Shown here piece after piece: positions 12,950-24,626 of a stretch of 64,000 nucleotides of DNA; within the stretch, counting starts at the first letter, position 1; each line of letters begins with the position of its first letter. Below the pieces are notes generated by a model. That model worked only from the letters and a program-made list of their open reading frames with translations, searched no databases and was not told the origin of the DNA. Source of the DNA: Undaria pinnatifida (lineage: Eukaryota; Sar; Phaeophyceae; Laminariales; Alariaceae); NCBI GenBank assembly GCA_012845835.1, contig JABAKD010000008.1, positions 11,863,060-11,927,059 on the forward strand, in the 5' to 3' direction. Position numbers and translations under genes: made by a program.

Positions 12950-14160
12950 ATCACCCACGGAACATGGGGGTATGACGGATATCTTGTACAGCAGCGGCAG
13001 CACGTCTAATGTCTAAAACCCACTCGCTCATCATACATATCTAGGACGATATGTTGACGCCGGTGTCGCCGCTGCAGCCCCCCACTCCCTCACCACAAGC
13101 GCAACGGCAACTGCCGCCAGAGCCATCGGGCGATATGCCCAACGAACAGGACGTCGTTGACCAGCTATGCAGGATATCATACACAGCAGCTACAACGCGT
13201 CTGAGCGTGTAAACCCACTCGCTCATCATGTCACCGCAAGTACCGCTGTCGCAGCCCCCCTCTCCCTCACCACGCGCGCAACGGCAACTGCCGCCAGAGC
13301 CGAGGAACCATATGCCCAGCGAACATGAACTACCCACCGCGTAGACTATATATATCATGGGGGCATGCTGGGTACATAGGCACAGCCGCAGCAAGACGTT
13401 TAAATGACTCACTCCTAAACCCAGCCGCTCATATGTACGTACAAGTATCTCGCCGCAAGTATCGATACCGCAGCCCCCTCCTTCCCCACCACGAACGCAA
13501 CGGCAACAACTGTAGTTGCTGCCTCCAGAGCCGTTGAACGATATTCCCTACGAACATGAGGACATTGACCAGCCATGCCGGGTATTATGCACAACTGCGG
13601 CAATACGTCTAAATGTCCAAGTCGACTCGCTCATCATGTGTCATACTGGTTTGTTGCAGGAGATATCGTTGCCGCACCCCCCCTCTCCCTCACCACGGGC
13701 GCAACGGCCGCTCCTGCACCCAGAGCCGTTGGACGACATTCCCAATGGACATGGCAGCATTATCCAGCCATATTACTGGATGATATCCACAACAGCGGCT
13801 ACGCGTCTAAGTGTCTTAAATCTGAGTCCACTCGCTCATCATGTCGCCTCGGATATCGCTGCCGCAACCCCCCTCTCCTGCACCACGAACGTAACGGCAA
13901 CGTCCGCCCGAGCCGCTAGACAGTATGCCCAACGAACATGACGGCATTGAATAACTATGGCGGATATTATGCACAGCAGTCAGCAACACGTCTACACATC
14001 TAAATCCACTCGCGCATCGTTTCTGTCGTCGCAGGTATCGCTGTCGCAGCCCCTCTCTCCCTCACTACGAGCGCACCGGCAATTACTGCCGCCAGAGCTG
14101 ACGGACGATATGCCTAACGACCATATCGGCATTGACCAGCCAACCTTGTTCGCCCACCTC
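12950..14160 (+). repeat. tandem array of about 187 bp units, coding-like
   Basis: Six to seven diverged units recur, with the landmark ctgccgccagagcc near 13105, 13287, 13520, 13713, 13903 and 14087. Each carries a stretch readable as VSLSQPPSPSPRAQRQLP then PPEPLDDMPNEHDGIDQP, followed by a segment like cacagcagctacaacgcgtc and ccactcgctcatcatgtc. A 187 bp unit is not a multiple of three, so the peptide falls in a different frame in each unit and a continuous protein would need splicing. The last unit runs into an open frame ending HLMKLSQDEVVEWASPRM and stopping at 14235. It may be a satellite or a decayed gene with repeated exons. Confidence 0.7.
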
Positions 14161-14849
14161 ATGAAGCTCAGCCAAGACGAGGTAGTTGAATGGGCATCAC
14201 CTCGCATGCCTTTTTATGATGTATTGCAATGTTGATGCTGTGTTGGTTATTACCCGGGATACCGTTGGGTTGATAGCTGCTTCCCTCCGACTCGCATGAT
14301 AGGCACAGGTACGATGCCGCTGAGGATCCATACGAGATTGCTGTGCACGTGTGCGGTTGGCATGTTTTGCAAGCAATCACTCTCGGCGATTTCCGCTGCC
14401 GGAAACTCAATGCACTGGACGAATTCCTTGCCATGATGGCGAAGGCGTGTTGAGGCCGACCGTGGAATCGCCGCATTAGCAACCACGTGCGCTCTGATGC
14501 AGAGCCCTAAGAAGGGCGTTGCGATGTAGAGATTCAGAGGCCTCTCTGCGAATAATCGCTCAAGCATGATGACGTGAGGCATGCACAGATAGTTTAGTTC
14601 TCCCCGATCAAAACATTTGCTCATCCTTAGCCAGCTCCCTGTGTAGAGTAGGTATATAACCAACTACGCGCACTTCAGTATCGAGCGGCTATGGACCAAA
14701 TATACAACCTTCAGGATAGAGTAGCCATTAAACAAATATGCCACCTTTACGAGTTCCTATAACATCCGTGTTCGCTCGCGGCGAGCCAGGCAGCAGCGAT
14801 AGTGGCACCACCAGTCCAGGCAGCCAAAAAGGAGGATGCACCGTCGCTG

Positions 14850-17800
14850 ATGCTGTTCGGCAAGACCTCAACTCCTGTCGACGACCTGGCGACGTTCAAG
14901 CGGGACTCCGCGGAGGTACGTCGATGGATGAAGCACGCCCTCGAAGACCTCCACATCGACGCCACCGTCGTCGCCTCAGCTGCTACCCTTGCATCGCAAT
15001 ACCTACGCCGTCGGTACCGGCTTCGATCTACCTGCCGCAATGGTGGTGGTGGTGATAGTGGTGGTAGTGGTGATGGCAACAGCAACCCACAAAGTGGCGC
15101 CCCGCGGAAGAGTGCTGCCGTGTCCCTCCTTGCCTCTTACGACGCACCTGCTGCTGCAGGCACTACTGCTGCACGAGGTTTGCAGCGCGGTAGGCGTTTG
15201 TCAAGGGGACGATCTAGTGGTGGTGGCAGCGGCAAGAGCGATGTGAAGGTAGTGCTTCTGTCCGTGACTTGCATTCACCTCGCCAAAAAGTACCATGCGT
15301 CGTGCGACGAAGAAGTGGCGGGCTTCGGTGCCAGCGTGAAGTGGCACCGTGTTCTCAAGCTCGGTGAGTAGTGTAATGGAGTGCTCTCCGTAGAAGGATA
15401 GTTTATAGATTCGACGTGAAACCATGTCACGGTTGAGGTGAAACCACGTGACATTGGATGTCACATTCAGGCCATCATAGATGGGCGGTAATGTAGGTGA
15501 CGATGATGGGACAAGCAGGACGCCCCACATCTCACTACCTGCTCTACCCTGCTCTACCCTGCGCTACCCTGCAGCCCTGCTATGTCTGTCTTTTAGTATT
15601 CAATGTAGAGGAACTAATGCATAAGCTTTTGAGACAATCCAGCGAGCCATGAGGAGAGACCAAACAAGGGCACCGAAACCCATGAGGAGCACGCTTCCCA
15701 ACACCGATCAACCACGCATCTCCCACTCGGAGTACCACTACAATTGGCGTCGTCGGTTTTGTATACCTGGTGTTGTTTTCATTCTTTGTGGTGTTGTGAT
15801 TTGGTTGCCATATTGATACAGTCTACTGCAGATGTATTTCACCAGAAGTGGTATACTCCGTGAAAGACCTTGTAGTCATTGTTGGCTGTAGACTGGTCAC
15901 GTGCGAGCAGTATTACGTATTCCTGTAGGAGTCACCTAGATATTGCTATATTTCCCGGTAACTTACGTGTTGATCTAGGATATGCGTTTTGTTGCCCCGG
16001 GTAGATATTGCCAGAGATGGAATACATCTTTGTTAGATAGGTTTACGTCTCACTTATGTGTGCGGTTTGTCTTGCTTTCGGCAATCCATTGCTTTGAAAT
16101 TCGACCATAACGTGACGTGGTTCGAAGTTCAGCCATGCCGTGCCGTGGTCGGTTCGCTGCCCTTGCTGGCGACGCTAGAGTTCCTCGCCCAACCTCAATA
16201 CATGGGCCTCAAGACCTCAAGAAGCGAAGGTCCCACACAATCTTGGCAGTCCCCGAGCAATACGCGGTTTTTAGTGTTCTATGTTGACGGGGACTTTCTG
16301 TGTTTTGAGCCCCTCCGCTTCAAAAATGTGGTAGCTCCCGGTGTCCTTTCGTTGTAGAGCAAGGACACCGCTCCACCATAATGCACATGATGCTGAGATT
16401 AGTTTTTGAGTGCGTGTTGTCTTCGGTGTTGGGCCTCGTGCAGCACGCTGTGCCGTTGCGATGCTCGCTTCGGATACGGCGATACACACTTCGCTATTGG
16501 AACGGGTGGAAACGTATGGAGCCTTCATGCATGCTACCCACGGACTATCCTGTAACTCTGTGTGCAGGATATTTGTTTTTGGTCCCGGCGTTGTTCGGAT
16601 TCAACTTGAACGTACTTGCATGCAACTTGCACGTGCTTCGATGCAACGAAGTGTATACTTCGTATGAGCCGGACTAAGCTACGAGTATCTGCATTGGAAA
16701 CCGATGGTAATCGCTCTTGTCCCGTTATCACCAGGAGGAGGTTCGTGCATCAGTAAATCGTGGGGACGGAGTCCGCCAACGGTCTACAGTACGCCGAATA
16801 CGGTGACTTGTTGTCTGGCCAACCATCGCTTGCCCGTGCTACTCCGTACCAAAGTAGATACACATTATTATCCAAAATAATGTCTCGGTATTTTGTTTGT
16901 TCGTGCTAAATGTGTGGCCGTCCGTGCCACCTCGCCTCTTTCTCTCAAACCTGTTCGCGTCGCGTACCCCGCTCGCCCTGGACAGGGTTGGACATCTCAC
17001 TTTCAATGGGAACTTTCCTTAACGCCTCGTTCCGGGCAAACCCCGTCGCCCTTCAAGGCTTGTTTTGCGATATGGCGAACGAGTCAGCTGTGGTGCGGGC
17101 CTGTTCAGAGTGGTTTGCGTTGTGTCTCGTGCTTCTACTCCCCCCTAGCGATGAGGACTTTGAACGGCCGACACCGCAGCGAGTACAGCGCACCCCGTCC
17201 CCTGCTACTACAATCGGCACGGGTGCTACATCGTCCTGTTCTACCTCTCCTGCCCTAAGCGATTTAGACGCAAAAGATGCAGCTGACTCCCCTCGCACTC
17301 CAGTCTGTCCGAACCTGAACACCCCTAGTGTGGCTGAGCCGCACCGTGGCAATGCTTCCAATCGATTTTCACACGGGACGAGCGTGGCCTTGGGAGCACT
17401 GGTCCTTGCCAGGCGTCTCGCCCGTAGCGAAGGGCCTTGTCTGCCTCCCCGGGTGCAGGCATTGATTCGCGTGGACAACGATGAGTCGCTGCAGCTTGTG
17501 ACAGAGGGCATCGATGCAGCGCGAAGCGCTTTCGAGACTATGGTGGTGGATGCAAGTATCGATTCGTCCGAGGAGGACAGTGGCGCTGGCGTCACGGGTC
17601 GAGGTGGACGTGATATTATCGCAGGAGACATGGTGTTCGGACGGATTATTGCAGACGTGCCAACGGGTGATCGTGTGGTGAACCCTGGTGAGGTCTCGAC
17701 TAATGAGTCGTCTAGGACCGAGAGGCGCACCCTGTTAGAGTGGGTGTCAGGTTGCAGAGGTGATGCCCAAGCCCACCGAGACACGCCAAGTGATGTAGGG

Positions 17801-18979
17801 CGGGCGCGCCCTGAACCACTTGCCTGCAATGAAGAGCTGGGTTCCCTGGACCGAGCCTATATCCGTAGCGGGGATAAAACTGCGGACGGAGGGTACGTCG
17901 ATTTCGTGCGAGGCGTCCCCCTTTCTGTAGAAGCGGTGGATTCGGCGCCCCTGTCTTCAGACGGGGCAAGCAACTCGGGATGCCCTAATCCGAGGAGCGA
18001 TACCGATAGCGCTGTTGACTCAAGCGGCTGTGGTGATAGTGAAGACAGTTTGGCTTACTCCCAAAGCGTCAAGAGTAGCACTGATGGAAACAAGGAAGAG
18101 GAGGAGGAAAGGGAGGAAGACGAGGAGGAGGAAGAAGAGAAGGAAACGAAGAAGGGGAAGGAGGAGGAGGAGGAGGAGGAGGAGGAGGAGGAAATCGAGG
18201 CGCAGCGCGAGCGCTCAATAGCTAGCTGCGGAAGCATGGATGAGGAGGATGCCCAATCTGCGACGCCCAGTGGGAACCGAGGCTCAAACGAAGGGGGCTT
18301 TTCGTCTGATATGGATCATAGCGATCTTTTTGAGTCCCCGTATCCTTCACCCTCCCCGATGAGCGTCTCGAAGATGCAAGATTCACACCACGATATCCGC
18401 TGGAAGGTCCTCACCCCTACCGACGAAGTCAGCAGCCCATACCGCACGCCGGGCACGGATGACACTCCTCCTCTGTTCCGCCGCAGAAACTCCATGGGCG
18501 TTGTCGGGGACGTTGAGTCCTATTCCCAACCTCGCTGGGCATTGCCTCCGATTGCCTCGGTAGCGAGGACTGGTATCGACGCAGAGCTAGCCGCCCACCT
18601 GGAGAGGAAGGTGATTGCTACCAGGCGGTCCTCAAGGAAAAGGTTAAGGCTATCTCCTGAAAAAGTCATCGATGACTCCCCCCTCCCAAAGAACCGTCAA
18701 TGGCCCAACAAGAGGTATAGGACCAAGGGGCGTGGAGGTTCATCGCAGAAGGACCTCCGGCGCTTGCGATCAGCGAGGGGGGCGGAACAAGAGCGCGAGG
18801 CAAGGTGGGGCATAATGAAAGATCGAGTCGTTGCCGCTCTGGAGTATCGGTGCGGTTGCTCTTTCTGCGAGCTGCGCGATGTTGAAGGGTCCACTACTAC
18901 CACACCGGGTGTCGAGGAACGGGGAAAATATCGTCGCCAAGAACAAACAAAAGCGACACCCTCAAGCCCAGCACGCTGA
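14850..18979 (+). CDS. putative cyclin-box-like protein with acidic tail, two exons
   Basis: Predicted exons are 14850-15363 and 16986-18979, giving about 835 residues. The donor CTCG|GTGAGT and acceptor CTGGACAG|GG join in phase and link two long open frames across 1.6 kb. Exon 1 has cyclin-fold-like helices: AEVRRWMKHALEDLHI, then ATVVASAATLASQYLRR, then a Gly/Ser-rich insert, then VKVVLLSVTCIHLAKKYHAS. This resembles the first box of cyclins, which bind and activate cyclin-dependent kinases. Exon 2 is a 664-codon frame without stops. It has many S/T-P sites, a Glu run (18095-18195), and basic stretches near the end (RRSSRKRLRLSPEK, PNKRYRTKGR) suggesting a nuclear location. The start is uncertain: the exon 1 frame stays open to 14763 without another ATG, so an upstream exon is possible. 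The cyclin assignment is tentative; that this is a gene is much more secure. Confidence 0.5.
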
Positions 18980-21793
18980 CCCTCGCCAAATGTAAGCAGT
19001 TCCCGCTGAGATCATCTGTTCTCTTCAGTTGGCACCAGGGGGGGTCATTTTTTAAGGGCCCCCTGTTTCTGCGGCTCAGAGCTAGTGGTTGGCCTAGTTG
19101 TCTGCAGTGCTGTGCTTTGCGTTTTTCGCTTTTGGCAATTTGCACCTCCGTAAAATTCTTGTTACGCTGCCCCTACCATTTTTTTCAGTACGTTTGTGAA
19201 TGAGGTACTAAGCCTCTTTCGCACGCGGCGTATACTCGACACTGAAACTAGGGGTACCCCTCCTGCCTATAGCGCATGTCTTGGCTCTTCAAACAAGGTT
19301 TATCTGCACCTACATCTGGTTTCGTTTTAGTTTGCGAAAACGACCAACGATTCGTCGATGACAGTTGAGGGACAGCGAGCACAGGGCTACGACCTCGCAA
19401 CCGATTCGTCGATGACAGTTGTGGGGTATACCGGGCAAAGAACAATGAATGTCTTCGGAGACTAGCGGGCGGAGTATAATCTAGAATCTTCCACATGCAT
19501 GCCGCCTAGCTGGCATCGACCCCCTTTTGGATGGACTACTGGTTGGTGGTGGCAAGGGGCACGTGACGATGACCACGCACGAGCACACTGGTCACTTTGT
19601 TACATTGACTGGCACGGTGTTCACATCTACGCATGGCCAATGTACATCTTAGAATATACCTTGGCAACTAGTGGTGGGAAGAGGGTATATGGCGTTGACC
19701 ATGCACGCCGTATTCGTGCTCTCGTGTTGGTACTTCTTAGTTTAGTGGCGACAGGGATCACAGCTGGCCGTGAGGGCGGCGCTGGTATCGCCCCCCCCGA
19801 GGGGTAGTGATGATGGCAAGGGGTACATGACTAGAGCCACGCACAAGTTGGTGTTTATATAGTGTTTTTTGCGTTAGAGACGATAGGGTTCATGTTTGCC
19901 CGTGACGGTCGAGCGTGGCGCCACGAGGACCTATGTGCCTGCGTCGACCGTGCATGGATCCTTTCATGCACCGTCGTACGGTGGCTGCCGGCAAGAGTGC
20001 TAGCGCTTGTGTCAGCCCCTTCGTGGAAGGGACTACCGGTGGTGGTGGCAAAGGGTAGATGATGATGGCCACGCACGAGGCGTTCACACCCCTCCTGTGG
20101 TGAGTGCGGCACCCTGGGAAGCTGTCCCCGCTGGGTATTCCACAGGTGCGGTATGAGTTGGTGGAGATAGGATTTGCGTGTGCTCATTAGGATTGCGGAT
20201 GGCGCCATGAGGACCTGCCTGCCTGCGTCGACAGCTGTGCATGAGTGGTTCCTCCCATGTGCCGTCGTACGACGGCGCCATAACAGTGGTAGTAGTAGTA
20301 GCAGGTACTATTAACACTACCACCGCCGGGATGCTGTTTTCGCCCGGTGTATCGAGAACACGATGTCCGAGTGGTGAGCGTTACACTACTCGTTAGTCAC
20401 CTGTTTAGGAAAGCCACGTACCGATACGAGGAATATGGTAGTATCGGCGCGCCAGCGACACTTTTGTCGACCGCAGCCACAGATATATTTGTGCGTGGGC
20501 CCAAATTGCATAGGGCATGGATGTCCCATGTACGTGATGGGACATGGATTGTGCATGTCTGTATTGTAGAAGTATCTCCGCACCGGATGACTGCAGGCGG
20601 GAAACGGTGGCTTGGGAGGGGGGGGGGGGGGGGGAGGCAGTATTGGAAGGACCTTCTGTCATGAGCCAAGCCGACTAGCATGATAGGGATGTGTGTATGT
20701 GAGCATGATAGTGGTGTTGAGTGTAGGTGTGCGTATGGCAGGGGTTGCGCGTGGTGAGCATAGTTTAGGGGTGGTGTGTGTGAGCTTGGTAGGGGTGATG
20801 TGTGTGTGGGCATAGCCGGCGTGTATATGTTTTGAGCATGATAGGGAATGTGCGTGTGAGCATGACAGGGGTGTTGTGTGTATGTGTGTGGGCATGGTAG
20901 GGATGTTGCGTGTGCGTGTGTGTGCGTGTGTGTGCGTGTGTGTGCATGTGTCTGTGTGTGCCTGTGTGCATTCATTCGCGGGTGGTTGTAGGGGTCGTCG
21001 CTGCCCACCGAAGCGCTGTTAGTGATGTTGCCGCGTCCAACCTCTTCGAGGTTTGCTTTACACGTCAAATTTACATTACACTGTTCGTTTGACCGGTTTG
21101 ATAGATTTGGGTTCTTGTAGCGTAGCGGTACTACAGCACTGTGGAAGGGCGGTATGTACATCTAGCACGGTGTAGAACCCGCTTAGAGCGTATAGGTACT
21201 CGCAACAGGCAAGCACCCGTTGAGTCAGCAGTCTTGCGCCATGCTGCGCGACGAGCACCTACTATTTACTGTAGGCATGACAGCAGTGCACCGAGGGTTC
21301 TGCTCGCAGTTTTCCGTGCATTATGAGACAGACAGACGTGGTCAATCAAGGCACATGAGTCGCTGCTTCTATGTTCGATCCCGTGGCACTTCCCAGGTCG
21401 GCTTGGAACTACTGTGGTGCGGGGATGCTTTGTTTTTCGTATCCTATCGTAGAGGAGCACATGTGGTATATTTACGAAGGGTTTTGTGTTGTCATTTGTA
21501 TGGAGTTAAGCCCATTGTGCTTCTCGGGATATGTTTTATCGTGTCATGTACGCACCTGCCTGGTCATGATGACATACCAGGTGTATGATATTTCTTCCGT
21601 GTTGCGGCGGTGGTTGTGGTCATTGGCCGTCAATAGACGCAACCGGGGGCATCAGTAACAGGTGCGGGATGGGGTGCGTTGGGTTAGGTAGATTTGGAAC
21701 GGAGGGGGTGTGCCTTCGACGAACATTGTGAATTGATTGTGTGAGCATCCGCACCAGATTCAGCACTGTGGCAATGAGACTACTACCTACCGT
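18980..21793. other. gene-free stretch with degenerate repeats
   Basis: The motif cgattcgtcgatgacagttg occurs twice (about 19350-19410). Loosely repeated segments at 19540-20330 share forms like ggcacgtgacgatgaccacgcacgag. A G-run is at 20618-20634. GT-rich DNA spans 20690-20975. No gene recognised. Confidence 0.5.
20690..20975 (+). repeat. GT/GC-rich microsatellite and minisatellite
   Basis: Diverged units like gagcatgatagtggtgttgagtg (read in pieces) lead into a pure gtgtgtgcgtgtgtgtgcgt run at 20905-20960. Confidence 0.85.
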
Positions 21794-22125
21794 GTTATCT
21801 CCGGCAACTTCTTTGCCGTTTCGACCGAGCATTTTTTTGTCGGTGTTGTCAACACCGCAAGAACTAAATCGAACACCCACCAACTGGGACAGGCATCGCA
21901 TCATCGGAGGTATATAAGGTACTCCAGAGTACCTCGTGCTATTGTGCGTGCTGATAAATTTTGTTCTCCGGCAATTCGGTTGCCGTCTCGACCGAGCATT
22001 TTTTTGTCGATTTTGTCAACACACCGCAACTTGCAAAATTGAACACCTACCGACTGGAATAGGCATCACATCGTCGGGTGTGTATAGGTACCCCGGAGTG
22101 TTACCCCGTGCCATCGTAAGTGCTG
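21794..22125 (+). repeat. two-unit tandem duplication
   Basis: The unit runs from ctccggcaacttctttgccg through cgaccgagcatttttttgtc and caactgggacaggcatcgca to ggtactccagagtacctcgt. It is repeated with divergence from about 21965. Each unit ends in tataaggtactcc or tataggtaccccgg. Confidence 0.85.
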
Positions 22126-22749
22126 GGTAACGTTGTCAATGATACTTTTTGTTAGTAGCCCGGTAGATCCCGTCCGTGTGGAGGAGATGCTGGTTTACGC
22201 CGCCTCTTAGCGTTGACACGTCTTAGATGGACGGACGCGGGACGAGCTAGACTCCCAGATAATCACGCGAAGCTCATGTATGTTATCGAACCATCGAGAA
22301 CCATCGAGTGAGGCGAGAGCCACAGCATGGCAAATCATCACAAACCAGCAAGTTACCCGCCTTGCTTATTAATTATTACGCGCCCATCCCCCCGCAGGAG
22401 CACATTCGTATCCCTACTATTATAAGATCCCGCATCAAGTACGGGCCTCCCTCGTCTTCGATGGAACATCTCCGTCGTGAACCAGAGGACAACCAACAGG
22501 GGATGCCCTCAACCGCGCGGCGGCGGTGGTGGTGTGGTCACAGCTCACCCAAAGACAGGTAGCGCGTATATTAAACGCTCCCATAACTGTACAGAAGAAG
22601 CCCTCTGTTGCCGTACTTCGAACTGCAGGCCTAAGTAGAGCAGTTGTTTAAGTGGCAGCTGAGATAGATGCTTGACATTATGTGTACGCGTAGAACGCTC
22701 AAACAAGCCTGGCAGATGTTAGCACTTGATGCGTGCTCCATACTCGCAC

Positions 22750-22905
22750 GTGTCAATAGTATGTACTATTAAATATCTGAAGAAAACGGAAATCAGTTAT
22801 TACTTATCTTGCGGCTCCATACGTACTCGCAAGTAAGTGTCAATAGTGTGTACTATTAAATATCTGAACAAAACGGAAATCAGTTATTCCTTATCTTGCG
22901 GCTAT
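22750..22905 (+). repeat. 87 bp tandem duplication
   Basis: The unit gtgtcaatagtatgtactat continuing to cttatcttgcggct starts at 22750 and again at 22837 with few changes. Confidence 0.9.
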
Positions 22906-23069
22906 CCGGTCTGTCAGGCCATTTTTTCTGTTTTCCATGGCACAGGGTGAAGCACAGCCAGCCACCGTAATACGTATCGAGGATATTATCCCTAAGCTGC
23001 GCGACACACCTGTCTTGCCCCACGCGCGACACGGATAATCGTAACTTCATACATATGTTACCAAAAAAA

Positions 23070-23145
23070 TGATTTTCATTGTTGTGGCGTTAGTCCGCTC
23101 GGTTGGTGATGCGCGCGGATTCGAATCTCATTGGCAACGCTTTTT
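23070..23145 (+). repeat. tRNA-like sequence, probable SINE head
   Basis: The sequence gttgtggcgttagtccgctc, then ggttggtgatgc, then a box-B-like ggattcgaatctc, then ttggcaacg resembles a tRNA with its internal RNA polymerase III promoter. Only about four of seven acceptor-stem pairs form (GTTG with CAAC), so it is a relic or SINE head, not a working tRNA gene. Confidence 0.5.
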
Positions 23146-23635
23146 CTTCACAAAAAGCGTCGGTTACGGAAAATATAAGTTAGAAGGCCCCTTAGAGTCA
23201 GCCAAGTTCTTCGTACGTGGCAAGGAGGGGTCCCCGGAGATCAATGCTGACGAGATTGGGTGTTTTGAGCCTCAAGGTACACCCGAAATCTTGCGTTAGT
23301 TACAAGCACTGAAGTAGTGTACCTCAACGGGTACACCTTCTAACAGACATTTGCTCTTGGTTAAAACGACAAGCAGTGGTTGTCTCCAACGATCACGAAG
23401 GAATCAATACTCACTCCTCCGCTGCTGCGTTTAATACGGCTGTGGCTTCGCCTATCGATGGAAACTACTTCGAGGCCGGGACATGTGTTTTTCAACGCCC
23501 ACGAAGAACGCATGTACCTTATACAGTCTTTACCAATTGATGGCTTATCCCAGCGCCTATCCACACTAACTAATGCGAAGCCTCTCGTCACTCGTCCCAC
23601 ACAACAGTTCGGTCTTGGATATGCCATAAATACCG

Positions 23636-23938
23636 GTCGCCCCGGTGGCGTATCAGGTTATCCTCGAGCCTGGTATAGGTCAGTTTCGCGAGTTCGAGCC
23701 CCGCCGAGTGCATACTCTATAAATTCGTTGGGACTTTCTCTTGTGCACAAATTGACTTGCGGAAAGCGCAAGAGCGTGAGTTGGCAACACTCGATGAAAA
23801 ATCGACGACCAGTGGGATTGCTGAACCCTATGCGCGATAAAAATTGAAGGCAAGGACCGGGGGGGGAGAAGGGACGACACCTGTGACCACGGCTTGTCCA
23901 GAAGCTGAAAAGTACAAGTGTTGAAAAAAAAAAAAAAA
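23636..23938 (+). mobile_element. tRNA-derived SINE, copy 1
   Basis: This is a tRNA-like head with a box-A-like tggcgtatcagg at 23645 and a box-B-like gagttcgagcc at 23690. A unique body of about 200 bp follows, ending in a 15-A tail (23924-23938). The whole unit recurs on the minus strand at 30767-31066 with the same order and its own tail. This head-body-tail layout is that of a SINE, which is copied by enzymes of a partner LINE. Confidence 0.87.
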
Positions 23939-24626
23939 TGAATGAACGTCGACCCGAAAGAACAAACAGGTTGCAATACGAAACCAGTTAGCGAGCGCAA
24001 CTAGCTCAAGTCAGAGCACGTCCTTCCCGGGCAGTAATGGTACCGGTAGTTGTTGGGCCTTTGGGTACGGGGCAAAATATTGCTATCAATATTTCAAGCC
24101 GTTGGCTGTTGGCTGTTGTTGCCGTTGTACGTTGTCTGTCTAATGCACAGCACGCCACACGAGCCCCTCCCTGCTCACCATCTGCCCATCCATGCCACTC
24201 CCCCATTCACTGAAGCACTGTTAATAAATAATACGCAGGAATTCGGCGAAAAGCTTGCCGATGTCGCCAAAATCATCATGGTCACCGGAGCTTTCAATAA
24301 AAACATGAAAAAGAAGCTCCGCAAAACGTGCTGCACTGAGTGTTATACTCATTAAAGTTGACAAACATCGTGCAATTACGGCGGGATAACTATCGCAACA
24401 TTACGGCGGGATGGCTCTGTCTTCTAGTATCAGAGAGGTTAGATGCCGGGCTGGCGGGCCGGGCTCGCGAGCTGCCTGAATGATCAAGTCTACTGGTACC
24501 CAGGATACCGAAAAAAAAAAATCACGTACTGCTTTTCACCAACGCCAACAGCACATCAACAGACGATCCCCCCCGTCCGCCCCCACGATGGTGTCGAAAG
24601 CGCGAGGTCATATCCAAAGCGCGAGG
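23939..24626. other. 3' flank of the PDE12 gene
   Basis: This should hold the 3' UTR of the minus-strand gene. A short plus-strand frame (AKIIMVTGAFNKNMKKKL near 24270-24335) is protein-like but isolated. A 19 bp unit, gcgaggtcatatccaaagc, is doubled at 24603-24640 and overlaps the stop codon. Confidence 0.5.

Noticed and set aside
14250-14663. 137-codon minus-strand ORF
   Set aside because: Composition is protein-like, but there is no family feature, no splice support and no repeat of it elsewhere. I could not support it as a gene.
17053-17829. 258-codon minus-strand ORF
   Set aside because: It is the complement of the long plus-strand exon of the cyclin-like gene, in GC-rich coding DNA where such shadows are common.
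23380-23847. 155-codon plus-strand ORF
   Set aside because: Its second half is the SINE, so the frame is accidental.
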